In this document: one piece after another, positions 48,432 to 56,952 of the stretch
How positions within the stretch are numbered: position 1 is the first letter of the stretch
Layout of the letters: each line of letters starts with the position of its first letter
Assembly (NCBI GenBank): GCA_030152305.1
Contig: JASKOM010000007.1
Span: 1-64,000 of the forward strand
Direction of reading: 5' to 3'
DNA from: Campylobacterota bacterium
GTDB lineage: Bacteria; Campylobacterota; Campylobacteria; Campylobacterales; Thiovulaceae
Length of the DNA: 64,000 bases
Program-made: the position numbers and the translations under genes
Notes under the pieces: generated by a model
Database searches by the model: none
Seen by the model: the letters and a program-made list of their open reading frames with translations, nothing else
What the model was told of the DNA's origin: nothing

Positions 48432-48998
48432 ATGAATCAAAAAATATATGCAATTCTTGATCGAGAAATGATCGATAAAAATAATATTTCGATTGAACAA
48501 TTTATAAATTTAGCCAAAAAACATGATTCTGAAATTATTCAATATCGAAATAAAAAAGCAGTTAATTTTTCTGAAATTGAAATTGACTTAATCGAAATTA
48601 GAAAGTTTTGGCTGGGCATTTTAATTTTAAATGATTGGCTAATCGAAACTGATTTAGTTGATGGTTATCATTTTGGACAAGAAGATTTATTAAAATTAGA
48701 ACAAAATAATTTGTCGATTTTTGATCTTCGAGCTAAATTTAAAAATAAAATTCTTGGCTTATCAACTCATAATCTTGATGAGGTCTTAAAAGCTAACGAA
48801 ATGCCAATAAATTATATTGGTCTCGGAGCTTATCGAACCTCATCGACAAAAGATGTTAAATCAAATGTTCTTGGAGACAAAGCCGACGAAATCGCAAAAT
48901 ATTCAAAATATCCAGTTGCAATTATCGGCGGAGTAAAATTAAACGACAAATTCGAAAATATAAAATATTTGGCAATTTCAAGCGGTTTAATAGTTTAA
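48432..48998 (+). CDS. Thiamine phosphate synthase-like (ThiE/TenI) protein
   Basis: The 188-residue protein follows the ThiE/TenI barrel: IYAILDREMIDKNNI, EIIQYRNKKA, GYHFGQEDL, ILGLSTHNLDEVLKAN, IGLGAYRTSSTKDVK and VAIIGGVK. Some substrate residues seem weak and it is short, so it could be a TenI-like variant. It starts 9 bases after lolA. It contains two uptake-like motifs 60 bases apart in opposite orientation. Confidence 0.78.
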   Translation: MNQKIYAILDREMIDKNNISIEQFINLAKKHDSEIIQYRNKKAVNFSEIEIDLIEIRKFWLGILILNDWLIETDLVDGYHFGQEDLLKLEQNNLSIFDLRAKFKNKILGLSTHNLDEVLKANEMPINYIGLGAYRTSSTKDVKSNVLGDKADEIAKYSKYPVAIIGGVKLNDKFENIKYLAISSGLIV

Positions 48999-49047
48999 CA
49001 CTATATGTTAGTTACAAACAATAACTTTTACTTTTAAAAACTTTTTC

Positions 49048-49076
49048 GTCATCCCGAATTTATTTCGGGATTTGAT
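49048..49076. repeat. Palindromic repeat, copy A
   Basis: GTCATCCCGAATTTATTTCGGGATTTGAT holds an 8-bp stem (ATCCCGAA/TTCGGGAT) with a 5-base loop. The identical 29-base string recurs at 52441. It sits between two convergent genes and probably also acts as a bidirectional terminator. Confidence 0.85.
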
Positions 49077-49105
49077 TATAATGCACTTGTAAAAATATAA
49101 GTTAA

Positions 49106-51961
49106 TTATTTGTTTGTGATTGATATAGATTGTGATGTTATAGCAAAATTTCCAAATGGATCTTCGACTAATAAAACTATTTCGTGATTATTTACCGAAA
49201 GTTTATTTGTTTGACAAATAGATAAAACTTCTGAACAGTCAGATAAATTGCCGTCTTTATTGCTAATAAAATAATATTTTGCAATATTTCCTATTGAATG
49301 AGAACCGTCAAAAATTATAATATCACCAACAGTAAAATATTGAAAAGGTGCATTTAAAATTGCAGATAAATTATTATCTTGTGAATTAACAGCCGAAGTA
49401 ACTATCATTGATAAATAATCAGCATCAATAAATCCATTTGAATTTTCTACAAACAATGTAATTGTATGCAACCCAATTTGTGTAAAATTATGCTCACAAA
49501 CTGGTTCAGCTCCTTCACATAAAATACCTTCATGAGAACTTTTAAAAGTATATTTTGAAATATTTCCTATGCTTTGAATTGCAGACAAAGTTACAGTTTC
49601 ATCTGTTTTTACAAAAGCTTTTTCTTCACTTAAAAGTAATAAATTAGCTGTTAATTCTCCTTTGGTTGCATTGTTTCCAGAAATAATAATATCTTTGGCA
49701 AATAAATCAATTATATTAAATTTATCTTTTACAATTAAAGTAATCGTATGTGTTCCAACTTGAGATAATTTAACTTCACAAATAGACAAATTTGAATCTT
49801 GGCATAAATTTCCATCAAGAGAGCTTTTCCAAATATAAGTTAATCTATCTCCACTACTTGCAGAGCCATCTAAAAATATTTTGTTATCTAAAGTTGTGCT
49901 TAATCCATTTAAAATATCAAAACTTGCAACTGGGTTATTTTCTAATGTAACTATACTATCGACTTTAATTGTTGTAAAAACTGTATCACTATATCCGTTT
50001 TTATCTTTGACTGTTAAGCTAATTGTATGTGTTCCAGTGGATAATTTTCTTTGACAAACAGAATTAACAAAAGATGTTGAATAACAAAGGCTACCATCTA
50101 ACGAACTATTAATTTGATATTCCGTAATTTGCCCTAAGCTTTTTGAAGCATCGAAAATAATTGTGTCGCTTGTTAAATAATTTCTCGAGTTATCAATATT
50201 TAATTTTGCAATAACTTTTGGAATTGTGAAACCACTAGCTGTAACATTTAATTCAATTGATTTTATAGAAGTTGTATTATCGATGCCGTATAAAATTAAA
50301 GAAACAGTATGATAACCAACTGATAATTTGGTTTCACAGATTGACGAGTTGTTTTTATCACAAGTTAAATTTCCATCTTGCGAACTGACGAAGAAATAAT
50401 TTTTTATATTTCCAAGACTAGCTGTTCCATCTAAAATAATTTTATGATTTTCATCAATATTAGAATTAGAAACATATAAGTTAGCTGTAATTTTATTATT
50501 AGCTAAAATGTCTATTTCTTCACTATCAATACTCAATTCGCCAGATTTATCTTTTACAATTAATGTAATAATGTGTTTGCCAACTGTTTTTAAACTTGTT
50601 TCACAAAGTGGTTGATTATTTATAACTTCTGTTAAATTTGTTTCGTTAGTTTCTATAATTCTTAAATTTGTGCTATTTATATCACATAAAATACCATCTC
50701 TTGAACTTTTAAAAATATATTGACTTATATTACCTTCAATATCATTTGCCAACATTGTAATTTTTTCGTCTGCAAAAAATGATTTATTTGAAACAGATAA
50801 ATTTTGTATGTTTAAATTTGCATATAATTTAGACTTAACATTAATAATTTTATAAATAGTTTCAAAGTTATTGTTTTTATCAAAAACTGTCAAAGAAATT
50901 ATATGTTGTCCTGTGGATTTTAAAAAAGTTTCACAAATAGATAAATTTGAATCTTGGCATAAATTTCCATCAATTGAGCTTTTCCAAACAAATCTCGTAA
51001 TATTTCCACCACTTGATGAACCATCTAAAACTATTTTTTGATTATCTGAAATAGATTGATTTATATCAACATAAGGAATTATGTTAATAATTGGAAATAA
51101 AACTTTGTTTTTATCGCTGTTAATTAAGATCTCTTCATTGCTGACATCTATTTTTCCAAATTCATTTTTAACGATTAAATAAATTGTATGATTTCCAGCT
51201 GATAATACTGTTTCACAAATTGAAGAATTATTTGTTTTGCAGTTTAATTCTCCGTCAATTGAACTTCTCCATACAAATTCAGTTATATTACCAATGCTTT
51301 CTGTTCCATTTAATATAATATTTTGAGAAAAACTATAATTTCCGTCTGGAATTTTTAAAACAGATTCGACTTCGCTACCACTACTATTATTATTTATCAC
51401 ATTTAACTGTGTTGAGCCAAGAATTGAAGAATTATCTAAATATCTCACAATCATTAATATCGTGTGAGTTCCAACACGAGAAATATTTGCAACACAAATA
51501 GAGCTATTTTTGTCTTCGCAAGTTAAATTACCCTCTAAAGAACTTTGAAAGTAAATATTGCTGACTTTAGAACCAAAATTATTATTCGAGCCGTCTATAA
51601 AAATATTTGTATTAAACGAAACAGAATCACCATTTAAAACAGAAAGAGAAAGTTTTGGACTTTGTTCAATAATATTAACAGAACTGTTATTATTATCAGA
51701 ATTTAAAATTGAACTTCCATTTAACTCATTTGTTGAAGTTGTAGAATTAATTTCAGCTGATTTATAAATTGAAATATATGTTGAATTCGATGAGGTTTCT
51801 CCGTTAAAACCTTTAATTTGTAAAGTAATCAAGTGATTACCTTCTGATAAAACTTTAGAACAAGTTGAATTATTGCTATTACATAAAACACCATCTAAAG
51901 AACTTGAAAAACTATAACTCTCGATATTACCTGTGCTATTTGAAGCATTTAATAAGATCAT
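49106..51961 (-). CDS. PKD-like repeat protein body, cut off from its signal by a stop codon
   Basis: The 951-residue product consists of about ten repeats of 80-100 residues. Each contains the pattern DGSxSxGNI..Y.F.SSxDGxLC, then C, then HTITLIVKD. Two cysteines per repeat probably pair. This is the layout of PKD or immunoglobulin-like surface domains. ATG 51961 has no ribosome site. The true start lies upstream at GTG 52090, from which an in-frame TAG at 51979-51977 separates it. It is therefore either a pseudogene or expressed by readthrough. Probably a surface lipoprotein. Confidence 0.8.
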   Translation of the reverse strand: MILLNASNSTGNIESYSFSSSLDGVLCNSNNSTCSKVLSEGNHLITLQIKGFNGETSSNSTYISIYKSAEINSTTSTNELNGSSILNSDNNNSSVNIIEQSPKLSLSVLNGDSVSFNTNIFIDGSNNNFGSKVSNIYFQSSLEGNLTCEDKNSSICVANISRVGTHTILMIVRYLDNSSILGSTQLNVINNNSSGSEVESVLKIPDGNYSFSQNIILNGTESIGNITEFVWRSSIDGELNCKTNNSSICETVLSAGNHTIYLIVKNEFGKIDVSNEEILINSDKNKVLFPIINIIPYVDINQSISDNQKIVLDGSSSGGNITRFVWKSSIDGNLCQDSNLSICETFLKSTGQHIISLTVFDKNNNFETIYKIINVKSKLYANLNIQNLSVSNKSFFADEKITMLANDIEGNISQYIFKSSRDGILCDINSTNLRIIETNETNLTEVINNQPLCETSLKTVGKHIITLIVKDKSGELSIDSEEIDILANNKITANLYVSNSNIDENHKIILDGTASLGNIKNYFFVSSQDGNLTCDKNNSSICETKLSVGYHTVSLILYGIDNTTSIKSIELNVTASGFTIPKVIAKLNIDNSRNYLTSDTIIFDASKSLGQITEYQINSSLDGSLCYSTSFVNSVCQRKLSTGTHTISLTVKDKNGYSDTVFTTIKVDSIVTLENNPVASFDILNGLSTTLDNKIFLDGSASSGDRLTYIWKSSLDGNLCQDSNLSICEVKLSQVGTHTITLIVKDKFNIIDLFAKDIIISGNNATKGELTANLLLLSEEKAFVKTDETVTLSAIQSIGNISKYTFKSSHEGILCEGAEPVCEHNFTQIGLHTITLFVENSNGFIDADYLSMIVTSAVNSQDNNLSAILNAPFQYFTVGDIIIFDGSHSIGNIAKYYFISNKDGNLSDCSEVLSICQTNKLSVNNHEIVLLVEDPFGNFAITSQSISITNK

Positions 51962-51976
51962 AGAACCATATTTATA

Positions 51977-52090
51977 CTATTGTTGAGTTGTAGTAATTTT
52001 TGCTTCAAGTTGCTCATCTGTATCAAGATTACAACCTGATATAAAAATTAATATCACTAAATATACTATTGTAAATTTAAATAAATTCAC
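51977..52090 (-). CDS. N-terminal lipoprotein signal fragment of PKD-like protein
   Basis: GTG at 52090, with AAGGAG 7 bases upstream, opens 37 codons. They encode MNLFKFTIVYLVILIFISGC, a full lipoprotein signal with lipobox ISGC, plus 17 residues to TAG. The downstream repeat protein continues in the same reading frame six codons after the stop's first base. One base change in the TAG would restore a single gene. It is listed separately to show the break. Confidence 0.75.
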   Translation of the reverse strand: MNLFKFTIVYLVILIFISGCNLDTDEQLEAKITTTQQ

Positions 52091-52171
52091 AAAATAACTC
52101 CTTAAAAATAATAAAATATAAGTAATTAAACTTAAATCTTATTATATAAAAGTTACATAAGACCCATCGAA

Positions 52172-52392
52172 ATTAATTTATCGATGAGGTTATCGCAAAA
52201 ATCGATATCGTCAGCAAACGATTCTCAAATTTGACAAATTATCTTTATAATCAAAAAGTTGCAAAACTCGAAGATTTCGCAAAAACAATCAACGATTACG
52301 AAATAAGCCTCAATTTTATAAAAGAGCTTATAAAAGAAAGAGGGATTTTCGAAAATGTTCTCAAAACCGAACTTGAAGAATATTCAAAAAGA
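52172..52392 (+). pseudogene. Internally deleted copy of part of the LRR/coiled-coil gene
   Basis: Three blocks match the gene at 53890-55497 almost base for base. AATTTATCGATGAGG...GATTCTCAAA matches 54449 on. TATAATCAAAAAGTTGCAAAACTC...GAAAATGTTCT matches 54757 on. AAAACCGAACTTGAAGAATATTCAAAAAGA matches 55388 on. Internal stretches of about 250 and 500 bases are missing. It has no start codon or full frame, so it is a remnant of a duplication. Confidence 0.85.
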
Positions 52393-52393
52393 C

Positions 52394-52469
52394 CCTGAAA
52401 TAAATTACAGGAGCTATCGCTTCAGAATGACGAAATTGCTGTCATCCCGAATTTATTTCGGGATTTGAT
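52394..52469. repeat. Palindromic repeat, compound copy B
   Basis: CCTGAAATAAATTACAGGAGCTATCGCTTCAGAATGAC is the reverse form of the longer repeat found at 53596. It is followed 9 bases later by GTCATCCCGAATTTATTTCGGG, identical to copy A. Together they lie between the pseudogene and the converging Rha gene. Confidence 0.8.
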
Positions 52470-52472
52470 TTT

Positions 52473-53211
52473 TTAAATTATCGATTTTATCTTCCACTTG
52501 ATTTGACTAAAATGTCCGATAATCTCAATTCCAAAATCACTACCAGCTTCTGTCATTTTCCAAACACCATTTTCTTTTATTTGATAACCACGATTTGCAA
52601 TCATCAAATTAATCTCGACCGCTGATTTATTTACCATTTTGCCTAATTCAGTTGGTAAGAAAAATCGATTTTCGAGATCAATTTTTAATTTATCAAGAAG
52701 CGAATATCCAAAGTTTGCTAAGAAATAGAGTTGTCGGCTTTTTTGATTCGAGGATTTCAATTAAACTTGAAGTTTCGAGAACATGATTTTTGAGTTCAAT
52801 AATTTTTTCAGTTTCATTTCCAATTTCTGGAAGTTGTAGGTTTTGTGAAGTTTGCGATTTCTGATTTTGTAATATTTCTCGCATTCGAAAGAATTCGCTA
52901 ACTAAACGAACTTTGAAATCTAAAACAATTTCGTTATTTCGCATAAATGTTAATAACAATGTCGCTTGAATTTCATTCAAATAGTAAGTTTTAGCAGGTC
53001 TGTAATTTGGGTTAAGTTTCTGATGTTCTTTTATTTCAAATTCGCCCTCCGTTTTAAACGGAACCCGACCATATAGTTCGATTTTATCGGTATATTTGCT
53101 AATAAGCTCAACAACATTTTTTTGTTGAATTTGTGTATGTTCAGCGATAACCCGATGAGAAATTCGTGGTTCATTTTCGATGAGTTCGACTAAGTTTGTT
53201 ATAATTTCCAA
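52473..53211 (-). pseudogene. Rha-type phage regulatory protein, frameshifted
   Basis: The N-terminal frame (TTG 53211 to 52693) resembles Rha/antirepressor proteins: ISHRVIAEHTQIQQKNVVELI, then a region with KTYYLNEIQATLLLTFMRNNEIVLDFKVRLVSEFFRM. It then falls out of frame at a run of six A/T bases (52739-52744). The second frame (52760-52473) continues with RQLYFLANFGYSLLDKLKID and a C-terminal winged-helix-like segment, so a 1-base frameshift separates them. AAAGG precedes the TTG. It may be genuinely inactive, slip-expressed or a base-calling error. Confidence 0.75.
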
Positions 53212-53318
53212 GGTAAAACCTTTTTGTTTTATTAAGGTGGATGACTGATTTTGGAATTGTTGGCATTCACCTTTGATAATATTTTAACATATTTTAGTTC
53301 ATATTTTGCACTTTAATA

Positions 53319-53537
53319 TCAAATGCGATATTTTGCCAATGTTCGAGTTAATTCTAAATGTTCTTTTTGCAATAATAATAAATCAAACATTTTAGAAGCC
53401 CAAAGCGGGATTTCTTGTCTTTCATATTTCCAATTCGAAATACTATTTTTCGTGATACCCATCATTTCAGCGAGAGTTTTTTGATTTACCCCTAGTTTTT
53501 GACAAATATCATCGATGACTTCTTTTTGCGATGCCAA
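53319..53537 (-). CDS. XRE-family helix-turn-helix regulator
   Basis: The 72-residue protein is a lone helix-turn-helix: LGVNQKTLAEMMGITKNSISNWKYERQEIP. It is typical of small phage or toxin-antitoxin regulators. It lies upstream of and co-oriented with the Rha-like gene. No toxin gene is seen next to it. Confidence 0.82.
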   Translation of the reverse strand: MASQKEVIDDICQKLGVNQKTLAEMMGITKNSISNWKYERQEIPLWASKMFDLLLLQKEHLELTRTLAKYRI

Positions 53538-53595
53538 TTTTTATTCTCTCCAATTCCCAATTTTTCGTAATTTTAATATTTTTGGCTTTTCGATT

Positions 53596-53637
53596 GTCAT
53601 CCCGAAGCGATAGATCCTGTAATTCATTTCGGGATCT
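53596..53637. repeat. Palindromic repeat, long copy C
   Basis: GTCATCCCGAAGCGATAGAT...CATTTCGGGATCT is the longer family member, with an outer ATCCCGAA/TTCGGGAT stem and an inner AT-rich arm. It lies between the XRE gene and the LRR gene. Copies B and C bracket the Rha-XRE pair. Confidence 0.8.
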
Positions 53638-53707
53638 AAATTTCACAATTCAAATTATTTGTTTTTTGTTATAATTGATTTCACAAAATAAAAGAAGCAT
53701 AAGCAAA

Positions 53708-53857
53708 ATGGCTGAAGACAGAAGCTGGGTAAATGCAATTGTAAAATGGAGCGACCAATTTAATTTGGGTTTGCCAAAAACTTATGATGAGTTGATAAAT
53801 TTAAAAGTATTATCAGCTTTTAACAAAGAGGTAACATATATTCCTGAAGAAATATAA
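53708..53857 (+). pseudogene. N-terminal fragment of LRR/coiled-coil gene
   Basis: ATG 53708 (MAEDRSWVNAIVKWSDQFNL) follows a TATAAT box at 53670. It encodes the start of a leucine-rich repeat protein (LPKTYDELINLKVLSAFNKE) ending in TYIPEEI at TAA 53855. Beyond the stop the same frame keeps the repeat pattern (NLKNLTSIDFR) before the frame is lost. The main gene continues in another frame from 53890. So one stop and one frameshift separate the two halves. Confidence 0.75.
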
Positions 53858-53889
53858 AACTTAAAAAATTTAACTTCTATTGATTTCCG

Positions 53890-55497
53890 TTGTGGCTTAC
53901 CAATTTAACAAAATTAGAAAAGTTAGATCTTAGAAGAAATAAAATAACAACTATTCCAGCTGAAATTACTAAGTTGGTTAATTTGACAAGTTTAGATTTA
54001 AACTCAAATCAAATCTCAACAATTCCAGCTGAAATTACTAAGTTGGTTAATTTGACAAGTTTAGATTTAAACTCAAATCAAATAACAACAATTCCAACTG
54101 AAATTGCTAAGTTGGTTAATTTGACAAGTTTAGATTTAAACTCAAATCAAATTTCAGTTATTCCACCTGAAATTGGCAATTTAACAAAATTACAAGATTT
54201 TAGATTTAATAAAAATGAAAATCAACCTGAACTTTTGCCAGAACTTAGAATAAAATGGATAGAAAACTTAAATTCAAAACTTTCAGAAACACAAGATGAA
54301 AACAAAAAATTAAAAGATCGCTTAGATTTATATGTTGATCTTAACAACAGTAAATTTAAATCTATTGATGAATTTGATTTTTCAAAAAGCCGTTTCAAAT
54401 CAACTTATATTCGCTCAACCGTAAAAGCCTATTTCGTCGCCGTCGAATTTATCGATGAGGTTCTCGCAAAAATCGATATCGTCAGCAAACGATTCTCAAA
54501 CGAAATCGAAATTTCTCAAAAATTAGCCCAAAACTTCGGCAAACTCAAAGGCAAATTGCCAAAATTCGACAAAATCATCATCGATATTTCAACAAATTCA
54601 AACTTCAGTTTCGACGATTTGCGAGGCAAATTACTCAAATTCAAATCAGAAGCAGAAACAAAAATAAACGAAATCCGAGATTTCAGCACACTTTCGCAAT
54701 TTCACGACATAAAAGAATTCGATTTTTATTTTTTCGCGGAAACAATCGAACAGTTTTATAATCAAAAAGTTGCAAAACTCGAAGATTTCGCAAAAACAAT
54801 AAACGATTATGAAATAAGCCTAAATTTTATAAAAGAGCTTATAAAAGAACGAGATATTTTCGAAAATGTTCTAAAAAAAGAGTTCGTATCAACTTGTGAA
54901 GAAGAGGGAATTTATGAAAATCAAGCCGAAGAATTAATCGCCGAATGGCAATATTTCCGCGAACAAGCTTCAGATTATATTTATAATTTTCTTGAACTTC
55001 AAACGGCGAATAAAATTGACGGCGAAACGGTTTCGGAAGGCTTGAAAGAATTAAAAAATTATCGAGACGAAATTAATAATATATTTATAAAAAATCGAAT
55101 TAAAATCGTTCAGACTTGTAGTAAATATGCAAAAGCGAAATTAATCGAAGATTTCGAGCGAGATCTTGCGATTTATCTGTTGTTAAAAAAACTTGAAAAA
55201 AATATGATCGAAATTATCATTTCAAAACACCAACAAGCAAATAAAAAAAACTTCGAATTAGTTTCGTTTTTGGCAAATAATCGCCAAGGCTATTTAAAAA
55301 CAAATATTTCAATGCTAATTTCGAAAGATATTTCCGTTCAAATCAAACAAGAATTTGAGAAATTCGAAGAAACAATTTTTAATCAAATCAAAACCGAACT
55401 TGAAGAATATTCAAAAAGATATGAAAAACTCGATGAAGAATATGACAGACTTATGTTTAAAATGTCTCAAGAATTAAAAAAGATGGGTTTAATTTAA
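53890..55497 (+). CDS. Leucine-rich repeat and coiled-coil protein, N-terminally broken
   Basis: The frame opens at TTG 53890 inside the LRR region. Residues about 1-110 hold four LRRs (TIPAEITKLVNLTSLDLNSNQ). About 425 residues of acidic, highly helical sequence follow, with coiled-coil segments and no recognised catalytic motif. The LRR type is the bacterial 23-residue kind. The C-terminal half uses more C-ending codons than its neighbours (GCC GTC GAA TTT ATC), suggesting different origin or selection. Function unknown; a sensor-scaffold role is only inference. A deleted partial copy lies at 52172. Confidence 0.75.
   Translation: MWLTNLTKLEKLDLRRNKITTIPAEITKLVNLTSLDLNSNQISTIPAEITKLVNLTSLDLNSNQITTIPTEIAKLVNLTSLDLNSNQISVIPPEIGNLTKLQDFRFNKNENQPELLPELRIKWIENLNSKLSETQDENKKLKDRLDLYVDLNNSKFKSIDEFDFSKSRFKSTYIRSTVKAYFVAVEFIDEVLAKIDIVSKRFSNEIEISQKLAQNFGKLKGKLPKFDKIIIDISTNSNFSFDDLRGKLLKFKSEAETKINEIRDFSTLSQFHDIKEFDFYFFAETIEQFYNQKVAKLEDFAKTINDYEISLNFIKELIKERDIFENVLKKEFVSTCEEEGIYENQAEELIAEWQYFREQASDYIYNFLELQTANKIDGETVSEGLKELKNYRDEINNIFIKNRIKIVQTCSKYAKAKLIEDFERDLAIYLLLKKLEKNMIEIIISKHQQANKKNFELVSFLANNRQGYLKTNISMLISKDISVQIKQEFEKFEETIFNQIKTELEEYSKRYEKLDEEYDRLMFKMSQELKKMGLI
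53942..54148 (+). repeat. 69-bp tandem LRR-coding repeats
   Basis: Three consecutive 69-base units share AAGTTGGTTAATTTGACA and TTTAGATTTAAACTCAAATC almost unchanged, and a fourth diverged unit follows. Each unit encodes one 23-residue LRR. The near identity at DNA level indicates recent expansion. Confidence 0.9.
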
Positions 55498-55547
55498 AAA
55501 ATTATCGTCATCCAAAATAAAACCGTTATCTCGAATCTGTATTAATT

Positions 55548-56090
55548 TTAATAAGGTTTTCGTCCAATCCAATTTCCAGCAGGTCGATAACGACAAACCC
55601 ATAATTGAGCTTTGTCATTGCAAATTGCCATTCCACAACCAACTTCTTTTGTATCGTTCCAAACAATTTGAGTGTAATGTCCGCACATTGCACCAGCTTT
55701 ACAGCTATTATTTAAATAATTGTAATCTGTTTTTTCACTTCCCCACGAATTAACAACATCTGAACCATGAATTTTTTGAAGTTCTTTTTTGCCGTTACTC
55801 CATACAATTGGACTTGCCCAAAAGATATTTTCACCGTTATTTTTTCGTATAGATTGAGAAGCATGTTCCATTTCGCAATTGCGATTTTTAGATAAATATT
55901 CAGCCCATTCTTCGGCATCGCGAGATAAATCATCAGCCCATTTTAAATTTTTTATACCGACATCAGTTCTAAAAATATTATGATATTTAATTAATAAAAC
56001 TTGATCGTTATTTGATATTGTTTTTGCATGTAAAAAACTAGAAGACAAAATAAAAATAATAGATTTGTTTAATATATTTTTTATAATCAT
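55548..56090 (-). CDS. Secreted CAP-domain (SCP/PR1-like) protein
   Basis: A signal peptide (SIIFILSSSFLHAKT) precedes a CAP domain. The pattern includes YHNIFRTDVGIKNLKWADDLSRDAEEWAEYL, GENIFWA, CGHYTQIVWNDTKEVGCG and VCRYRPAGNWIG, with conserved His and Glu residues and four cysteines likely paired. 180 residues is normal. In bacteria these are secreted proteins of poorly known function. It is convergent with the LRR gene. Confidence 0.93.
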   Translation of the reverse strand: MIIKNILNKSIIFILSSSFLHAKTISNNDQVLLIKYHNIFRTDVGIKNLKWADDLSRDAEEWAEYLSKNRNCEMEHASQSIRKNNGENIFWASPIVWSNGKKELQKIHGSDVVNSWGSEKTDYNYLNNSCKAGAMCGHYTQIVWNDTKEVGCGMAICNDKAQLWVCRYRPAGNWIGRKPY

Positions 56091-56316
56091 ATTTAATATT
56101 ATTCCTATATATAATTAATAATTAGTTATTTTATTCTAGCATAATATTATAAATATATATTTTTTTAATCTGTTTATATTTTTACACTTTTGATTTAATC
56201 GCAGATATTATAAATAAGAGTTTTCAGCTTTAATTTTAGTAAAATTTGATTTGAATTTGCAATTAGGCAAATCAGCATGTTTTGGAGCATGTCAAATTTA
56301 TATAGAAAGGTTCCCT
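56091..56316. promoter_or_regulatory. Divergent intergenic region, CAP and molybdoenzyme genes
   Basis: About 225 AT-rich bases lie between divergent genes. TATAATTAATAATTAG and other -10-like strings are present. The ORF track extends the B-subunit frame into it, but without a ribosome site. AAAGG precedes the chosen ATG at 56317. Confidence 0.3.
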
Positions 56317-56952
56317 ATGAAGTTGGGTTTTTTAGTTGATCTAAATCTCTGCATGGGTTGTAAAGGATGCGAAGTTGCCTGTAAAGTGGAAAACGAAGTT
56401 CCTATCAGTTCGTGGCGATTAAGAGTCAAATATGTTGATGTCGGTGTTTTTCCTGACACAAAGCGGACTTTTACACCTTTAAGATGTAATCATTGTGAAG
56501 ATGCTCCTTGTGAGAGAATCTGTCCTGTTTCAGCTCTTCATTATCTCGATAACGGAATCGTTAATATCGATAAAGATCGATGTATCGGTTGTGCTGGTTG
56601 TATTATGGCTTGTCCTTACGGTGCTATTTATATGGATCCAGAAACTAATACTGCTGATAAATGCACATATTGTGCTCATCGTGTTTCTTCTGGTTTAATG
56701 CCTTCTTGTGTTGTTGCTTGTCCTGTTGAAGCTAATATTTTTGGTGATACGGAAGATGTTACAAGTGGTATTTCTCAATATATTATGTCTCATAATATAA
56801 AAGTTAGAAAACCTGAAAAAGGCACTTTCCCTAAACATTATTATGTTGGTGGTGGCGAAATTAATTTAAATCCTTTAGCTTCAGTTCGAAAAGAAGGACA
56901 TCAATTATTTAATAATATTACTCATTTAAAATTTATTGGAGGTCATCATTAA
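56317..56952 (+). CDS. Four-cluster iron-sulfur subunit of molybdoenzyme (B subunit)
   Basis: This ferredoxin-like electron-transfer subunit has the four cysteine clusters of the PsrB/NrfC/DmsB family: CMGCKGCEVAC, CNHCEDAPCERIC, CIGCAGCIMAC and CTYC...CVVAC. I chose ATG 56317 with AAAGG upstream rather than ATG 56251, which adds an implausible leader. At 211 residues it should pass electrons between the NrfD-like membrane subunit and the catalytic subunit. The two genes that follow complete the complex. Confidence 0.92.
   Translation: MKLGFLVDLNLCMGCKGCEVACKVENEVPISSWRLRVKYVDVGVFPDTKRTFTPLRCNHCEDAPCERICPVSALHYLDNGIVNIDKDRCIGCAGCIMACPYGAIYMDPETNTADKCTYCAHRVSSGLMPSCVVACPVEANIFGDTEDVTSGISQYIMSHNIKVRKPEKGTFPKHYYVGGGEINLNPLASVRKEGHQLFNNITHLKFIGGHH

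Noticed and set aside
53319-53537. Toxin-antitoxin pair with the XRE protein
   Set aside because: No toxin-like gene adjoins it; the neighbour is a Rha-type regulator.
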